From the NCBI GenBank assembly GCA_934047225.1, contig OW204010.1:3056294-3120293 (forward strand): 64,000 bases of DNA, given 5' to 3'. The notes beneath the pieces are model-generated. The model had not been told where the DNA came from. It did no database searches and saw only the letters and a program-made list of their open reading frames with translations. This document shows positions 44,316 to 54,530 of the stretch, piece after piece. Position 1 is the first letter of the stretch. Every line of letters begins with the position of its first letter. Both the position numbers and the translations under genes were made by a program. This DNA is from Ypsolopha sequella. Lineage: Eukaryota > Arthropoda > Insecta > Lepidoptera > Ypsolophidae.

Positions 44316-46235
44316 GATCGGGCCGGGCAACCACTCATTGGTGCCCCTGCGATCGTCTCTTGTTGCTGCAGATCGGACCGGGCAACCACTCATTGGCGCC
44401 CCTGCGATCGTCTCTTGTTGCTGCAGATCGGACCGGGGAACCACTCATTGGCGCCCCTGCGATCGTCTCTTGTTGCTGCAGATCGGACCGGGCAACCACT
44501 CATTGGTGCCCCTGCGATCGTCTCTTGTTGCTGCAGATCGGACCGGGCAACCACTCATTGGCGCCCCTGCGATCGTCTCTTGTTGCTGCAGATCGGACCG
44601 GGGAACCACTCATTGGCGCCCCTGCGATCGTCTCTTGTTGCTGCAGATCGGACCGGGCAACCACTCATTGGTGCCCCTGCGATCGTTTCTTGTTGCTGCA
44701 GATCGGACCGGGCAACCACTCATTGGTGCCCCTGCGATCGTCTCTTGTTGCTGCAGATCGGACCGGGGAACCACTCATTGGCGCCCCTGCGATCGTCTCT
44801 TGTTGCTGCAGATCGGACCGGGGAACCACTCATTGGCGCCCCTGCGATCGTCTCTTGTTGCTGCAGATCGGACCGGGCAACCACTCATTGGCGCCCCTGC
44901 GATCGTCTCTTGTTGCTGCAGATCGGACCGGGGAACCACTCATTGGCGCCCCTGCGATCGTCTCTTGTTGCTGCAGATCGGACCGGGCAACCACTCATTG
45001 GCGCCCCTGCGATCGTCTCTTGTTGCTGCAGATCGGACCGGGGAACCACTCATTGGCGCCCCTGCGATCGTCTCTTGTTGCTGCAGATCGGACCGGGCAA
45101 CCACTCATTGGTGCCCCTGCGATCGTCTCTTGTTGCTGCAGATCGGACCGGGCAACCACTCATTGGTGCCCCTGCGATCGTCTCTTGTTGCTGCAGATCG
45201 GACCGGGCAACCACTCATTGGTGCCCCTGCGATCGTCTCTTGTTGCTGCAGATCGGACCGGGCAACCACTCATTGGCGCCCCTGCGATCGTCTCTTGTTG
45301 CTGCAGATCGGACCGGGCAACCACTCATTGGCGCCCCTGCGATCGTCTCTTGTTGCTGCAGATCGGACCGGGTAACCACTCATTGGCGCCCCTGCGATCG
45401 TCTCTTGTTGCTGCAGATCGGACCGGGCAACCACTCATTGGTGCCCCTGCGATCGTTTCTTGTTGCTGCAGATCGGACCGGGCAACCACTCATTGGCGCC
45501 CCTGCGATCGTCTCTTGTTGCTGCAGATCGGACCGGGCAACCACTCATTGGGGCCCCTGCGATCGTCTCTTGTTGCTGCAGATCGGACCGGGCAACCACT
45601 CATTGGCGCCCCTGAGATCGTCTCTTGTTGCTGCAGATCGGACCGGGCAACCACTCATTGGCGCCCCTGCAATCGTCTCTTGTTGCTGCAGATCGGACCG
45701 GGCAACCACTCATTGGCACCCCTGCGATCGTCTCTTGTTGCTGCAGATCGGACCGGGCAACCACTCATTGGTGCCCCTGCGATCGTCTCTTGTTGCTGCA
45801 GATCGGACCGGGGAACCACTCATTGGCGCCCCTGCGATCGTCTCTTGTTGCTGCAGATCGGACCGGGCAACCACTCATTGGCGCCCCTGCGATCGTCTCT
45901 TGTTGCTGCAGATCGGACCGGGGAACCACTCATTGGCGCCCCTGCGATCGTCTCTTGTTGCTGCAGATCGGACCGGGGAACCACTCATTGGCGCCCCTGC
46001 GATCGTCTCTTGTTGCTGCAGATCGGACCGGGCAACCACCCATTGGCGCCCCTGCAATCGTCTCTTGTTGCTGCAGATCGGACCGGGCAACCACTCATTG
46101 GCGCCCCTGCAATCGTCTCTTGTTGCTGCAGTTCGGACCGGGCAACCACTCATTGGCGCCTCTGCGATCATCTCTTGTTGCTGCAGATCGGACCGGGCAA
46201 CCACTCATTGGTACCCCTACGACCAAAGCGCTCTA
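44316..46235. repeat. 55-bp minisatellite, about 35 units
   Basis: The unit is GATCGGACCGGGCAACCACT, then CATTGGCGCCCCTGCGATCG and TCTCTTGTTGCTGCA. Copies are nearly identical; most differences are GGCAACC versus GGGAACC and TTGGCGCC versus TTGGTGCC. Edges decay (a diverged unit near 44257-44310 and two near 46190-46275). 55 is not a multiple of three and no plus-strand frame has a stop, so all three plus frames stay open for hundreds of codons. This is a property of the unit, not evidence for a protein. The array is antisense to the element's genes. Confidence 0.95.
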
Positions 46236-46378
46236 GATCGGACCGGGCAACTACTCAGTAGCGCCCCTGCGATCACTAGACTTTACTCGAATAAGTTAGA
46301 CACGGACAGGACGTCGACCCTTATGAGCCAGTGCTTCTACTTACAGTCGCTAGACAGCTTTATAGTTGATAAGTTTAG

Positions 46379-48057
46379 TTACTTACGGGCTAGCTCTTGC
46401 TCGTCGAACTCAGAGGCGGAGAGGGTGACAGAGCTAGCTGTAGATACGCGAGAGCTTACTACAGTTAGGGTATCGCTGTCATCATCGGATGAAAGCTCTC
46501 CATTCCCCTGACCCTGAGCCGCCATCTCGGCCACGTCATCATCATTATTTAGACTAGCACTTACTTCAGAGAAGCCCTCGAAGCCCCCGGGTACAGCGTG
46601 CAAATTCTCATGAGAATATTTGTATAAAAGATTCGTGCCACTAATCGAACGAAGCTCATATCTGTCGTTGTCTAGAACATGAGTTATTACAAAGGGGCCC
46701 TTTAATTTTCGCTGCAATTTCGTCTGGTTACGTTCACCACCTTTGATGAATACGAAATCACCCTTTGAAAACGCTTTAACCTTGGCTTTGCCACGATTTA
46801 ATCGTTCTACTTCAGCTGCCGCAGCTTTTGCTATATTATTAGATGTGCATTGTCACGTAAGACCTCCAGATCTAAGCGCGCTTCTGGTTCGGTCTAACTC
46901 TAAAGATTGCGAACGTATTCCGAACATCAGTTCCGTTGGTGTATAACCTGTTACCCTAGAACGGGTGCTATTCATAGCTAACTGTACATTGGGAAGCTGA
47001 TCACGCCATACCTTATATGGGTCGTTCTCAATTATCGTGAGTAAACTCTTAAGTGTGCGCATCACACATTCCACCTGACCATTTGCTCTACTTGACCCTG
47101 TGGCAATGAGGTGGAGTTCTATATTGTACGTATTACAGTATTGCCTGAAGTCTGCACTAATGTAGCACCGCCCTTGATCAGCAATGACCCTCTTAGGTGC
47201 ATCGAATAACGAAACACTGGCATTAAGGGCCTTAACCGCGCAAGCGGCATCAAGTGAAGGGGTGTACTCGAGTAGCACAAACTTTGTGACGGATGTATAC
47301 TCTTTCCTATCACTTTCCCCGCTTAATTTTTCTGTTATGTTGATGTGCACAGTATGCTAAGGTACAGGTACTTTAGGAATAGGATGCAGTCTAACTTGTT
47401 GTGCTCTCAAACAACCTTTTGAAGCTTTGCATGCTATGCACGAATTGATAAACTTTCGAACCTATTTGGACATTTGAGGGAACCAGTATTGCTCGTATAT
47501 TTTATCAAGTGTCTTATCCGCGCCTAAATGCTGAATTTGTGTATGCACATGGTTTATCAAAGTCCAAGTTAACGTGCAGGATACGACAGGTAGCCAGAAA
47601 CTAAACTTGTTGCGTTCGATTTCTTGGTATAAAATGCTGTTACGCACATCATACGTATGCACTGTCGCTTCCGAGAGTTCAACGTTATTATGTTTAGTGA
47701 TCAGATCCTGTATTTCGGAATCTCGCTTTTGTTCAACACTAAGCCGACCCCGGTGAAGCCCCGCGAATTGAACTACTTTGTATTTTTGGGATGCTTCAGC
47801 TGGATCAGGCTGACGATCATTGACTACGGAGCTAGGGAGGGGGTTCCTAGACAGGAAGTCAGCATGTTCCATGCTGCTTCCTTGCTTATGCACGATATCA
47901 AAATCGTACGCCTGTAAAAAGGCCCATCACTAGGAGTTAAATCAGTTTTGAACTTAAATGCTTTCAGGGAATTGCAGTCTGTGAAAACTGTAAAATGTTG
48001 CCCGTACAAATAGTGTCGGAAATTCTCTACTGCTCGAACGACGGCCATGGTTTCCAA
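46379..48057 (-). pseudogene. Gypsy-like RNase H and integrase, broken
   Basis: RNase H: ELETMAVVRAVENFRHYLYG and FTVFTDCNSLKAF near 48055-47950. The frame then shifts near the PSDG/AYDFD junction and resumes as HADFLSRNPLP (the usual end of RNase H). Integrase zinc module: HVHTQIQHLGADKTLDKI, a TAG near 47462, then CIACKASKGC. Core: SLFDAPKRVIADQGRCYIS (second Asp), NGQVECVMRTLKSLL (Glu), and PNVQLAMNSTRSRVTGYTPT. The C-terminal domain ends GPFVITHVLDNDRYELRSI, followed by a Ser/Asp-rich tail. Small stops or shifts separate the pieces, so the copy is dead. No envelope gene is present. Confidence 0.8.
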
Positions 48058-48988
48058 CTCCTAGGAATGATACCGAGATTCCGTGTCCGTCGTTCGATGG
48101 CTGAAATATGAAACCACGTGGGGTACATTATTTTTTCTTTGAATGAGTATAGCCCCATACCCCTCAGAGCTTTATTAATGCACCGCTGATACACGGACGC
48201 GGCGTTTCGTAACCCAAAAGGCATGGCTAGATACTCATACTGCCCGTCCGGTGTTACAAAAGCCGTGCGTGATATACTATCACAATTTGGGTCAAATAAA
48301 ACTGGTGGTAACCCGAAGACATGTAAAGCGACGAAAAATGGCATGCGCCATGCAAATGGCCTATCTGTTCATCAATACGTGGCAGAGGGTGGTGCTTGGG
48401 TTTCGTATAAGAATTCAATTCCCTATAGTCAACGCACATCCTATCTGAGCCGTCTTTTTTTTACAAGTAAGATGGGGCTAGCAAAAGGTGACGTACTTTC
48501 CCGAATAACTCCGTCATCTAAAAGGATTTGACCTCTTCTTTTACTATCTCTTTATCAGCGGGGGACAGCCTGTAAGGACGCCTCTGCACTGTTTTATGGG
48601 GGTCAATGAGATCAATGCGTAACACACCTGTGGTAATTCTGCGGGTAGGCACACCGTCAATAAAGAAATCTCTGTCCTTTTCCAGAACTTCAATAAGAGC
48701 CCAACGATCTTTTCCCTTTAAATCTGTATCAATATCCGTGAAATCAAAGGTGTCAATCGCATTCTCGCTACTTATCTTGACGTCCACTCCAAGATCTAAC
48801 AAATCCCTGCCTATAAGTATTGGTTCTGAAATAGCGTTGTCAGGGACAATGAGAAATAAAACTGTCACTTTAACACCCTGGATGTCGACTAAGCTTAAAA
48901 TTTGAGAAGAACATTCTACTCCGTCGTTACCAATATCTATGAGCTGAACTAGATCTTTGCGCAATTTACCCGGTAACTTTTCAGACAC
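48058..48988 (-). pseudogene. Gypsy-like protease and reverse transcriptase, catalytic box lost
   Basis: The frame shows the protease end (ILIGRDLLDLGVDV), a linker, then RT: VQRRPYRLSPADKEIVKEEV, KDGSDRMCVDYRELNS (frameshifted from the previous part near 48520), HPLPRIDEQIGHLHGACHFS, and TAFVTPDGQYEYLAMPFGLR followed by NAASVYQRCINKALRG. At about 48150 the sequence leaves the RT and enters RNase H within roughly 100 bp. The Y-x-D-D box and the thumb are absent, so an internal deletion of several hundred bases is inferred. Confidence 0.75.
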
Positions 48989-49051
48989 GCCATGTTTTAC
49001 TAATGAACAAGCGGATCCACTGTAAAAGAAAAAAGAAACGGTCTCACCCAG

Positions 49052-50019
49052 TTATGTGGTCAGCGTCCCCTTGTCCACCCGGCGCTCGCAGACCTGCACT
49101 TCTTTAGTCGCCACCGGTGCCCCGCTGTCGCCTTTGCGCTCCGAGCAGGCCGATGCTAGGTATCCTGGTCGTCCACACACGAAACAGGTGATACTGGAGC
49201 TTGTTGGCTTGTCAGCAATCTTCCGAGTTTTGTCAGTCGCCTTCTTTGACAAATCTTTTTCGTCGCAGCGTTTGTTGTGGCAGTCAATAGCCCTGTGTCC
49301 CGTAGTTCCGCAGTAGTGACAATTTCCCATAAAGCGTTGGTCTTGAATACGGGTCCTTTTTGCTTCTGGCTCATAAGGATCGCCGTTGTCATTTTGTCTT
49401 TTGAGCGTCACACTATTAAGTAACCGACGTAGTTGCGCTCTGCTCTGCAGCGTGTGAGAATGGAGCTCCCTTCGTATGGTACCGTCTTTCTGCGTCTTAC
49501 TAGCCCAGTCATCATATCTTCCACCATTTCGACGCGCGGCATTCTTTCTACGTAGCCCCACAATCGTATAGCTGCCTCACTAGCAGTCTCCCTGGATCCG
49601 ATTTGAAAACGAAGAATTTCGTCGAAGTAATCTTGAGGAAGCATAGGTTTCGCAAATTCCGCTATAAACAGTTCTTTGATATGCGGTGATGTTAGCTGTG
49701 TGAGCTGTAGTTTAGTGAGGCATGTGGCGGCTCTACCTTGAAGAGCGTGTGTTAATGCTAGCAATAATTCGGCACCATCGAGCCGTCGGCTGTTCACAAT
49801 GAATTCTGTCACATTACACCAACATTCAATATCTGCTTCGGCGGCGTCGGGATCAAATTTCACTAGCCACGTTGCAACGGTACTCGCTGGAGCAACTTGC
49901 CGTTGTGGTGCAGCTAACACACGAGTTAAAAGTGCCTCCATATTTTGCAGCAAATACGGCGTTGTAGTCGTCGCACTTGTGTTCCGAATCTCCTCAGGAC
50001 AAAGCCCTTCGCATCCCAC
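49052..50019 (-). pseudogene. Gypsy-like gag with zinc knuckles
   Basis: The capsid part includes WLVKFDPDAAEADIECWCNV, LLALTHALQGRAATCLTKLQ, and PQDYFDEILRFQIG. It changes frame near 49500 (before IRRELHSHTLQSRAQLRRLL). The nucleocapsid has CHYCGTTGHRAIDC, a perfect C-x2-C-x4-H-x4-C knuckle, and CFVCGRPGYLASAC, in which the His is replaced by Tyr. The N-terminus near 50019 follows the 5' LTR within a few bases, so the true start could be further inside (Met near 49940). Confidence 0.75.
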
Positions 50020-50025
50020 TTCTGA

Positions 50026-50508
50026 TAAAAAATGGGGGGGCTATCAGGATTACCGGTGTCACCCATTCTTGGTCACAGAAACGTGGGTAATCGGGCGAAG
50101 AGTTAAAATGTCTGGAGCGGTAGAATCACAATTTTAATCAAACGTTACTGAACAAAATACAACCGTTTTTATAATTCTTGATCTCTAAGATAACGAATTT
50201 AACCGACGTTCTGCAGAACACGTGGTGCCTCAACGAGATTCAAAACGAATCTGTCTCCATGGCGGCCGATTGCCAGTGTTGCCACCCTGTCTCCCTTTTA
50301 CAGTTCCTCTCGGTCCGAATCGCACCAGTGTTCTGCATTACGTCAGACCGTGTTGGATGCTCCATCCGACCCGACCGGTCGGTTGCCCCATCCAGCACGC
50401 TCTTTAATCATACGACACGGATACGTCAGATGCGCTTGCTGTCAACCAGCTCAATCGCATCGCGCAGCACATTCCCAACCACCGCCATTTTTATTGGACG
50501 CGCCGTCA
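50026..50508 (-). repeat. Gypsy-like element 5' LTR
   Basis: 483 bp twin of 43597-44079. On the minus strand the interior starts TCAGAAGTGGGATGCGA, a primer-binding-like start familiar from insect Gypsy elements. Confidence 0.85.
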
Positions 50509-50572
50509 GTCTGTATGTTTGTTTTTTGTGTTTGTCTGTCTAATAAATCTAAATGAAATAAGTATAACTTAC

Positions 50573-50929
50573 TAGGCACGGCTATATTGCTGGGATCTCC
50601 CACCACACAATACCATTTCGGATCAGTCCATACATTTTTAGACCTCACTCTAAACTTATATAATTTTTTAAAATCCAAATGAACATCTAAATCATTCTCA
50701 GTCAGACGTAGATGTATTTGTACTATTTTGTCCATGGGATCGGATAAGTCAGCGACTTTATTCCATTTGTTGGTGTCTTTTGGTGCAATTTCTATTTGGT
50801 ACAGGGTGTTCTTTCGTTCTGTCTCAGGCGAATGCCACTGCAGCACAACGGATCCGTTCCAATTATTATTTTTATGAAACATTGATTTTATCGTCAAGTT
50901 TTGGGGCGGAACCAGCTGTCTTCTATATC
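50573..50929 (-). CDS. Host exon: fibronectin type III-like domain (upstream)
   Basis: 357 bp (119 codons) on the minus strand between an acceptor (CATCAACAG|GATAT) and a strong donor (CCTA|GTAAGTTA). Both introns are phase 1, the same class as the exon at 8084-8377, so the two join in frame. The peptide shows PPQNLTIKS at the domain start, SVVLQWHSPETERKNTLYQI (B-C strands with the core Trp), YQIEIAP (strand C), IHLRLTENDL, then KLYKFRVRSKN (the Tyr-x-Phe-x-Val-x-Ser pattern of strand F). It ends with WYCVVGDPSNIAVP. The lack of stops and the clean borders in a sea of decayed elements argue for a selected gene. The Gypsy-like element starts 64 bp beyond its donor. Gene identity is not recognised. 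Confidence 0.75.
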
Positions 50930-51207
50930 CTGTTGATGGAAAATTAATCATAAAATTATCATAATCTTAAATTTTAACACTCCAATGCAGCTATTTTCTC
51001 AAATTTTTCTACATACACTGAATTAGTTCAAAAGTTTCCATTCTTCCTGTAATTGTGTCAGTAATGTCCGTGGTTCGCAGTCATAACACTATGTACGTAC
51101 CATGTGTAATATTTAATGTAAACAAATTCTACTGATCATAATTAACGAAACAAATGACTTGCTCGCTTGAAAATCACAGGTATTAAAAATTTGCGTACAA
51201 ATGATTT

Positions 51208-51965
51208 TTAGGGTTCCGCACCCGAAGGGCAAAACGGAATCATTAATGTCAGTCTGCTGTCCGGTTGTCGGTCTCTCTGTCTGTCTGTCCATGTCACCGG
51301 TGCTACACCGGTATCTATCTCAAAAACGTAGGTGGGAATTTGTAATTTCTGTCTAGTATCTAGTTATTATTAGAGTGCATTACAAACTAGAAATAATCAG
51401 AAACTAAAAGCACAAATGTTTTTGAGAAAATTGCTCTGGTCAAGATTTGAACGTGCGACCTCCTGCTCACATGACAGGTGCGTTACCGACTGCGCCTAAT
51501 TTATTCAAAGCGACAGATTTTGCAATAAAACATAATCTTCTGTATATTATGTATATACGCTTTATTCAAACAACAAATACTGAAATCGCCAATTTATAAT
51601 GTAGTTTTAGGGTTACGTCTCTGAACAATCAAATAACTTAATTTTGCAGTTTTGGTTTATACATTTTGTGGGCAATTGTTGATGATTACGGTCTTCTTCA
51701 ATTAAATCCAAATACTTTTAGATCAACTTTGTTTTAATCTTTGCAGATTACAGATTAAGTATAAAATATATCAAGTAAGTGGGATCGACGTCTGTCTATG
51801 TGTGCGTCACACGGCTAAGAGGAGATACAGGGGCGCGGGCGCAGGGAGATCACGATTCCTTCCGTATTTGTTATCTAAACACAATGATAAGTTTGTAACT
51901 TTTATTTAATTGATTCAAGTTAACTTATTTAAAAGGTACGGAACCCTCAGGGCGCGAATACTACT
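51208..51965 (+). repeat. GGTTCCGTACCC-type repeat with inverted end
   Basis: Starts tttttagggttccgcacccg, followed by gtctctctgtctgtctgtcc. An inverted counterpart, ggtacggaaccctcagggcg, occurs near 51935-51955. This could be one element of about 750 bp or two separate insertions. A tRNA-like segment lies within it. Confidence 0.4.
51440..51496 (-). other. tRNA-like pol III box pair (SINE head or tRNA pseudogene)
   Basis: The minus strand has GCAGTCGGTAACG (box-A-like, 51481-51493) and CGTTCAAATCT (box-B-like, 51443-51453). Between them CCTGT and GCAGG can form an anticodon-like stem. The T stem does not pair and position 33 is not U, so it is not a working tRNA gene. Confidence 0.45.
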
Positions 51966-52033
51966 CGCGTGTTGTGTTCAATATTCATTGATGTTGTTTT
52001 TTATTACGATCAATAAAGTACGTGGTTTAATTT

Positions 52034-52245
52034 AATATAAAATACTGACTTGTAACGTTAAATAATAATTATTATTTATAATATAATTACCACATAGCTC
52101 CAGTGTGGCATATTGTGGATCCGTCGCCATTATTAATTCAATATAAAATACTGACTTGTAACGTTTAATAATAATTATTATATATAATATAATTACCACA
52201 TAGCTCCAGTGTGGCATATTGTGGATCCGTCGCCATTATTAATTC
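52034..52245. repeat. 106-bp tandem duplication spanning part of a host exon
   Basis: Units 52034-52139 and 52140-52245 differ at about two positions. Each contains the 3' part of the small host exon (minus strand), its donor and about 55 bp of intron. Only the right-hand copy is followed by an acceptor. Confidence 0.9.
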
Positions 52246-52247
52246 TC
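52197..52247 (-). CDS. Host small exon, 51 bp, upstream of the FN3 exons
   Basis: On the minus strand the exon lies between a good acceptor (TTCGCTGCAG|GAG) and a donor (TGTG|GTAATT). It is 51 bp long and phase 1 at both ends, so it fits directly before 50573-50929. It encodes ELIMATDPQYATLELC plus split codons; joined to the next exon it gives ...LELCG-YRRQLVPPQNL without a stop. The other two frames either hit TAA or do not match the downstream phase. The shortness makes the call tentative, but phase, borders and order agree. Its 3' part and donor are repeated at 52091-52139 without an acceptor. Confidence 0.5.
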
Positions 52248-52451
52248 CTGCAGCGAAGGTCGGTGCAACCTTGCTATTATGACTTTTTTTTTTCTTTTTT
52301 CCTATCGCATCAAACGGCACCTTTCCCAGGAACTTTTCAGGAATTAAATATAAAAAAATGTAAATATAAGAACTTACTTTATGAACAAGATACTATTACC
52401 ACATGATGTAAAAAATAAACAAGTGAAAAAGTAATGACTGGTTCTGCTTTG

Positions 52452-52512
52452 AAAGCCTGTTATATCCAGCAGGGGACGAAGAGAGGCTGATGGATGGATG
52501 GATAGATGGATA
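52452..52512 (+). repeat. Short retroelement 3' end with GGAT tail
   Basis: AAAGCCTGTTATATCCAGCA followed by GGGGACGAAGAGAGGCTGAT and (GGAT)n. This is the 3'-end pattern (cctatgtccagcagtggacg...ctgatgatg) I associate with common lepidopteran retroelements. The rest of 52248-53040 shows no gene. Confidence 0.45.
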
Positions 52513-53039
52513 ATAGCTTTTGCCCTCAGCTTTAGTCACGTGGAAGCGTCTTTTGCGATTATTTTATCAACACCCCCTATAGCTTATATAAGTGTTCGAA
52601 TAAAACAAGTGACTATATGTACATAAATAAAAATTTTTAGTGACATAAATAATTAATTATACGTATTGTATGACTAAGTGAGTGACTGACTGCGAGTAAC
52701 GAGAAATCAATAGAACAGCAACTTAAAAATATTCATTTGAGTTACTTAAATTTCAAAATGAGAAAATGCATGATATTTGAGCCACCTGATATTTGTTTGA
52801 GGGTCAACATTATGTCCTACATTTTTTTCAATATTTGGAGACTTGAAAATACAAATTTGGGTTGAGTTGAATCATTCTCAGGCGAACAATTTTCTATTTT
52901 AGTGTCAATTTAATTTTAAGTAATACAACTAGGAACGTCACGCTCCTCCTCGCTTCGCTCATCGTTGCATCTATTTTTTGACTTTTCGTGTAATATTTTC
53001 GATTTCATTCTTTAAATTTGCCCACTCAGTATTTTTAGT

Positions 53040-54530
53040 CGCACACTTATATCAATCTTCATATTGATTTTAATGCATTTAATAAGTACCTACTTCTCAT
53101 CTACTCCTGTCTCCTTAGAAGGCCACATTAAAAACACAATCCTTTACAACTTAGCCAACAAACCTATGCCCAATTGCGTTCCGTTCTCATTTACAACTGT
53201 TACTATGAGTGACGTTAAGAAAGTTATTCTGTCCATATCTTCAAAAGATGACCAGATTTGTTCACAGATGCTTCTTTCTATCCTCGAAGAATTTGTTCCT
53301 ACCGTTTCTCATATTCTTAATCACTCCCTTGTAACCAGTTCCCTTCCCACAGCGTGGAAAATGGCCCATGTCATTCCTTTACCCAAAGCATCTTACCCCT
53401 GTTCCTTTTCTGAATTTAGACCCATCTCCATCCTACCTGTCCTGTCCAAAGTCTTAGAAGCCATTGTTTCCAAACAACTGTCCTTGTACTTGGCCCAAAA
53501 TAACCTACTTAATCGTTTTCAATCCGGTTTCCGTCCTGGATATAGTACTGTTACTGCACTTCTCAAGGTTACTGACAACATCAGGTTGGCTACTGATAAT
53601 AAACAAGTAACTGTGCTAACCCTGTTAGACTTCAGTAGCGCTTTTAACTGTGTCGACTTTTATGTACTCCTGGGAGTCCTGCGCTCTCTTAACGTATCTC
53701 CTCTAGTAACGGAATGGTTTGGTTCGTATTTGCGCAGTCGTCAGCAGTGTATTCGTTCCAATGATGTTACATCAGAATGGTGCGAGCTTACTGCTGGTGT
53801 ACCGCAAGGTGGCGTCCTTTCACCTCTACTGTTTTCAATTTTTATTAACTCCTTCACTGAAACGTTATCTTCTTCCTACCATCTCTATGCAGACGATTTG
53901 CAAATAAATAGTCATTTTCCAGTAAATCAGGTGGAAACAGCCTTACTAGAGTTAAACCATGACCTCTCTAACATATTTAATTGAGAAAAATCATATGGTT
54001 TGCTTGTCAACCCAAATAAGTCACAAATCATAATTATTGGCAGTAGATATATGCTTAACGTGCTTAATAATATGTTGGTACCTCCCGTGTGCTATAATGG
54101 GATCCCTTTAATATTTACTGAAAAAGCAAAAAATTTAGGGGTTATATTTGATAGCAACTTCTCTTGGGCTGCCCATATCAATGAGATTAGCTCTAGAGTA
54201 CACGGTGCATTCCACTCCCTAAAGCAACGCCAGAATTTTCTACCCTTTAAAACTAAAATCACTCTCGCTCAATCCCTTATTCTTCCTCTTATTGACTATG
54301 CTGATGTCTGTTTCGTTGATATCACCGAGGAACTCTTAAATAAACTAGAACGGCTTCAAAACTTGGGTATCCGCTTCATCTATGGTTTGTGCTAATTCGA
54401 TCACTTATCCAACTTTCGCTCTGAGTTAAAATGGCTCCCTATTCGCCTTCGTCGCAATTATAATATCCTCTCTCGCCTTTATAATATTATTAAGAGCTTA
54501 CTGTCCCCTTCTTATTTACTTGATCGCTTT
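53040..54530 (+). pseudogene. LINE-5 reverse transcriptase, part 1
   Basis: A 5'-truncated non-LTR RT in one frame: FRPISILPVLSKVLEAIVSK, FQSGFRPGYSTVTALL, LLDFSSAFNCVDF, AGVPQGGVLSPLLFS, LYADDLQI (catalytic YADD), LGVIFDSNFSWAAHI and IRFIYGLC. No endonuclease remains. A TGA at 53982-53984 (in place of Trp in FN-W-EKSYGL, inferred) and a TAA at 54393-54395 interrupt it. The frame runs on through FRSELKWLPIRLRRNYNIL and SPSYLLDRF to 54530, where the second solo LTR is inserted. YADDLQ and the wording resemble LINE-1 more than LINE-3 or LINE-4. Confidence 0.8.

Larger units (their letters stand above)
43597..50508 (-). mobile_element. Gypsy-like LTR retrotransposon with internal minisatellite
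   Basis: Two 483-bp LTRs (43597-44079 and 50026-50508) enclose minus-strand gag, protease, reverse transcriptase, RNase H and integrase pieces. GTCTG flanks both ends (43592-43596 and 50509-50513; a 6-bp GTCTGT reading shifts the LTR edge by one). The LTRs differ at perhaps 15-20 sites by eye, so the insertion is not recent. The domain order PR-RT-RH-IN with the RT box FGLRNAAS fits Gypsy/Ty3. Between the integrase end and the 3' LTR lies a 1.9-kb array of 55-bp units. The downstream LTR edge lies 64 bp from the splice donor of a host exon. Confidence 0.85.

Noticed and set aside
44311..46511. Three overlapping open frames of 354-698 codons on the plus strand
   Set aside because: They exist only because the 55-bp unit lacks stops in all plus frames; the peptides are pure repeats and run antisense to the element's genes.
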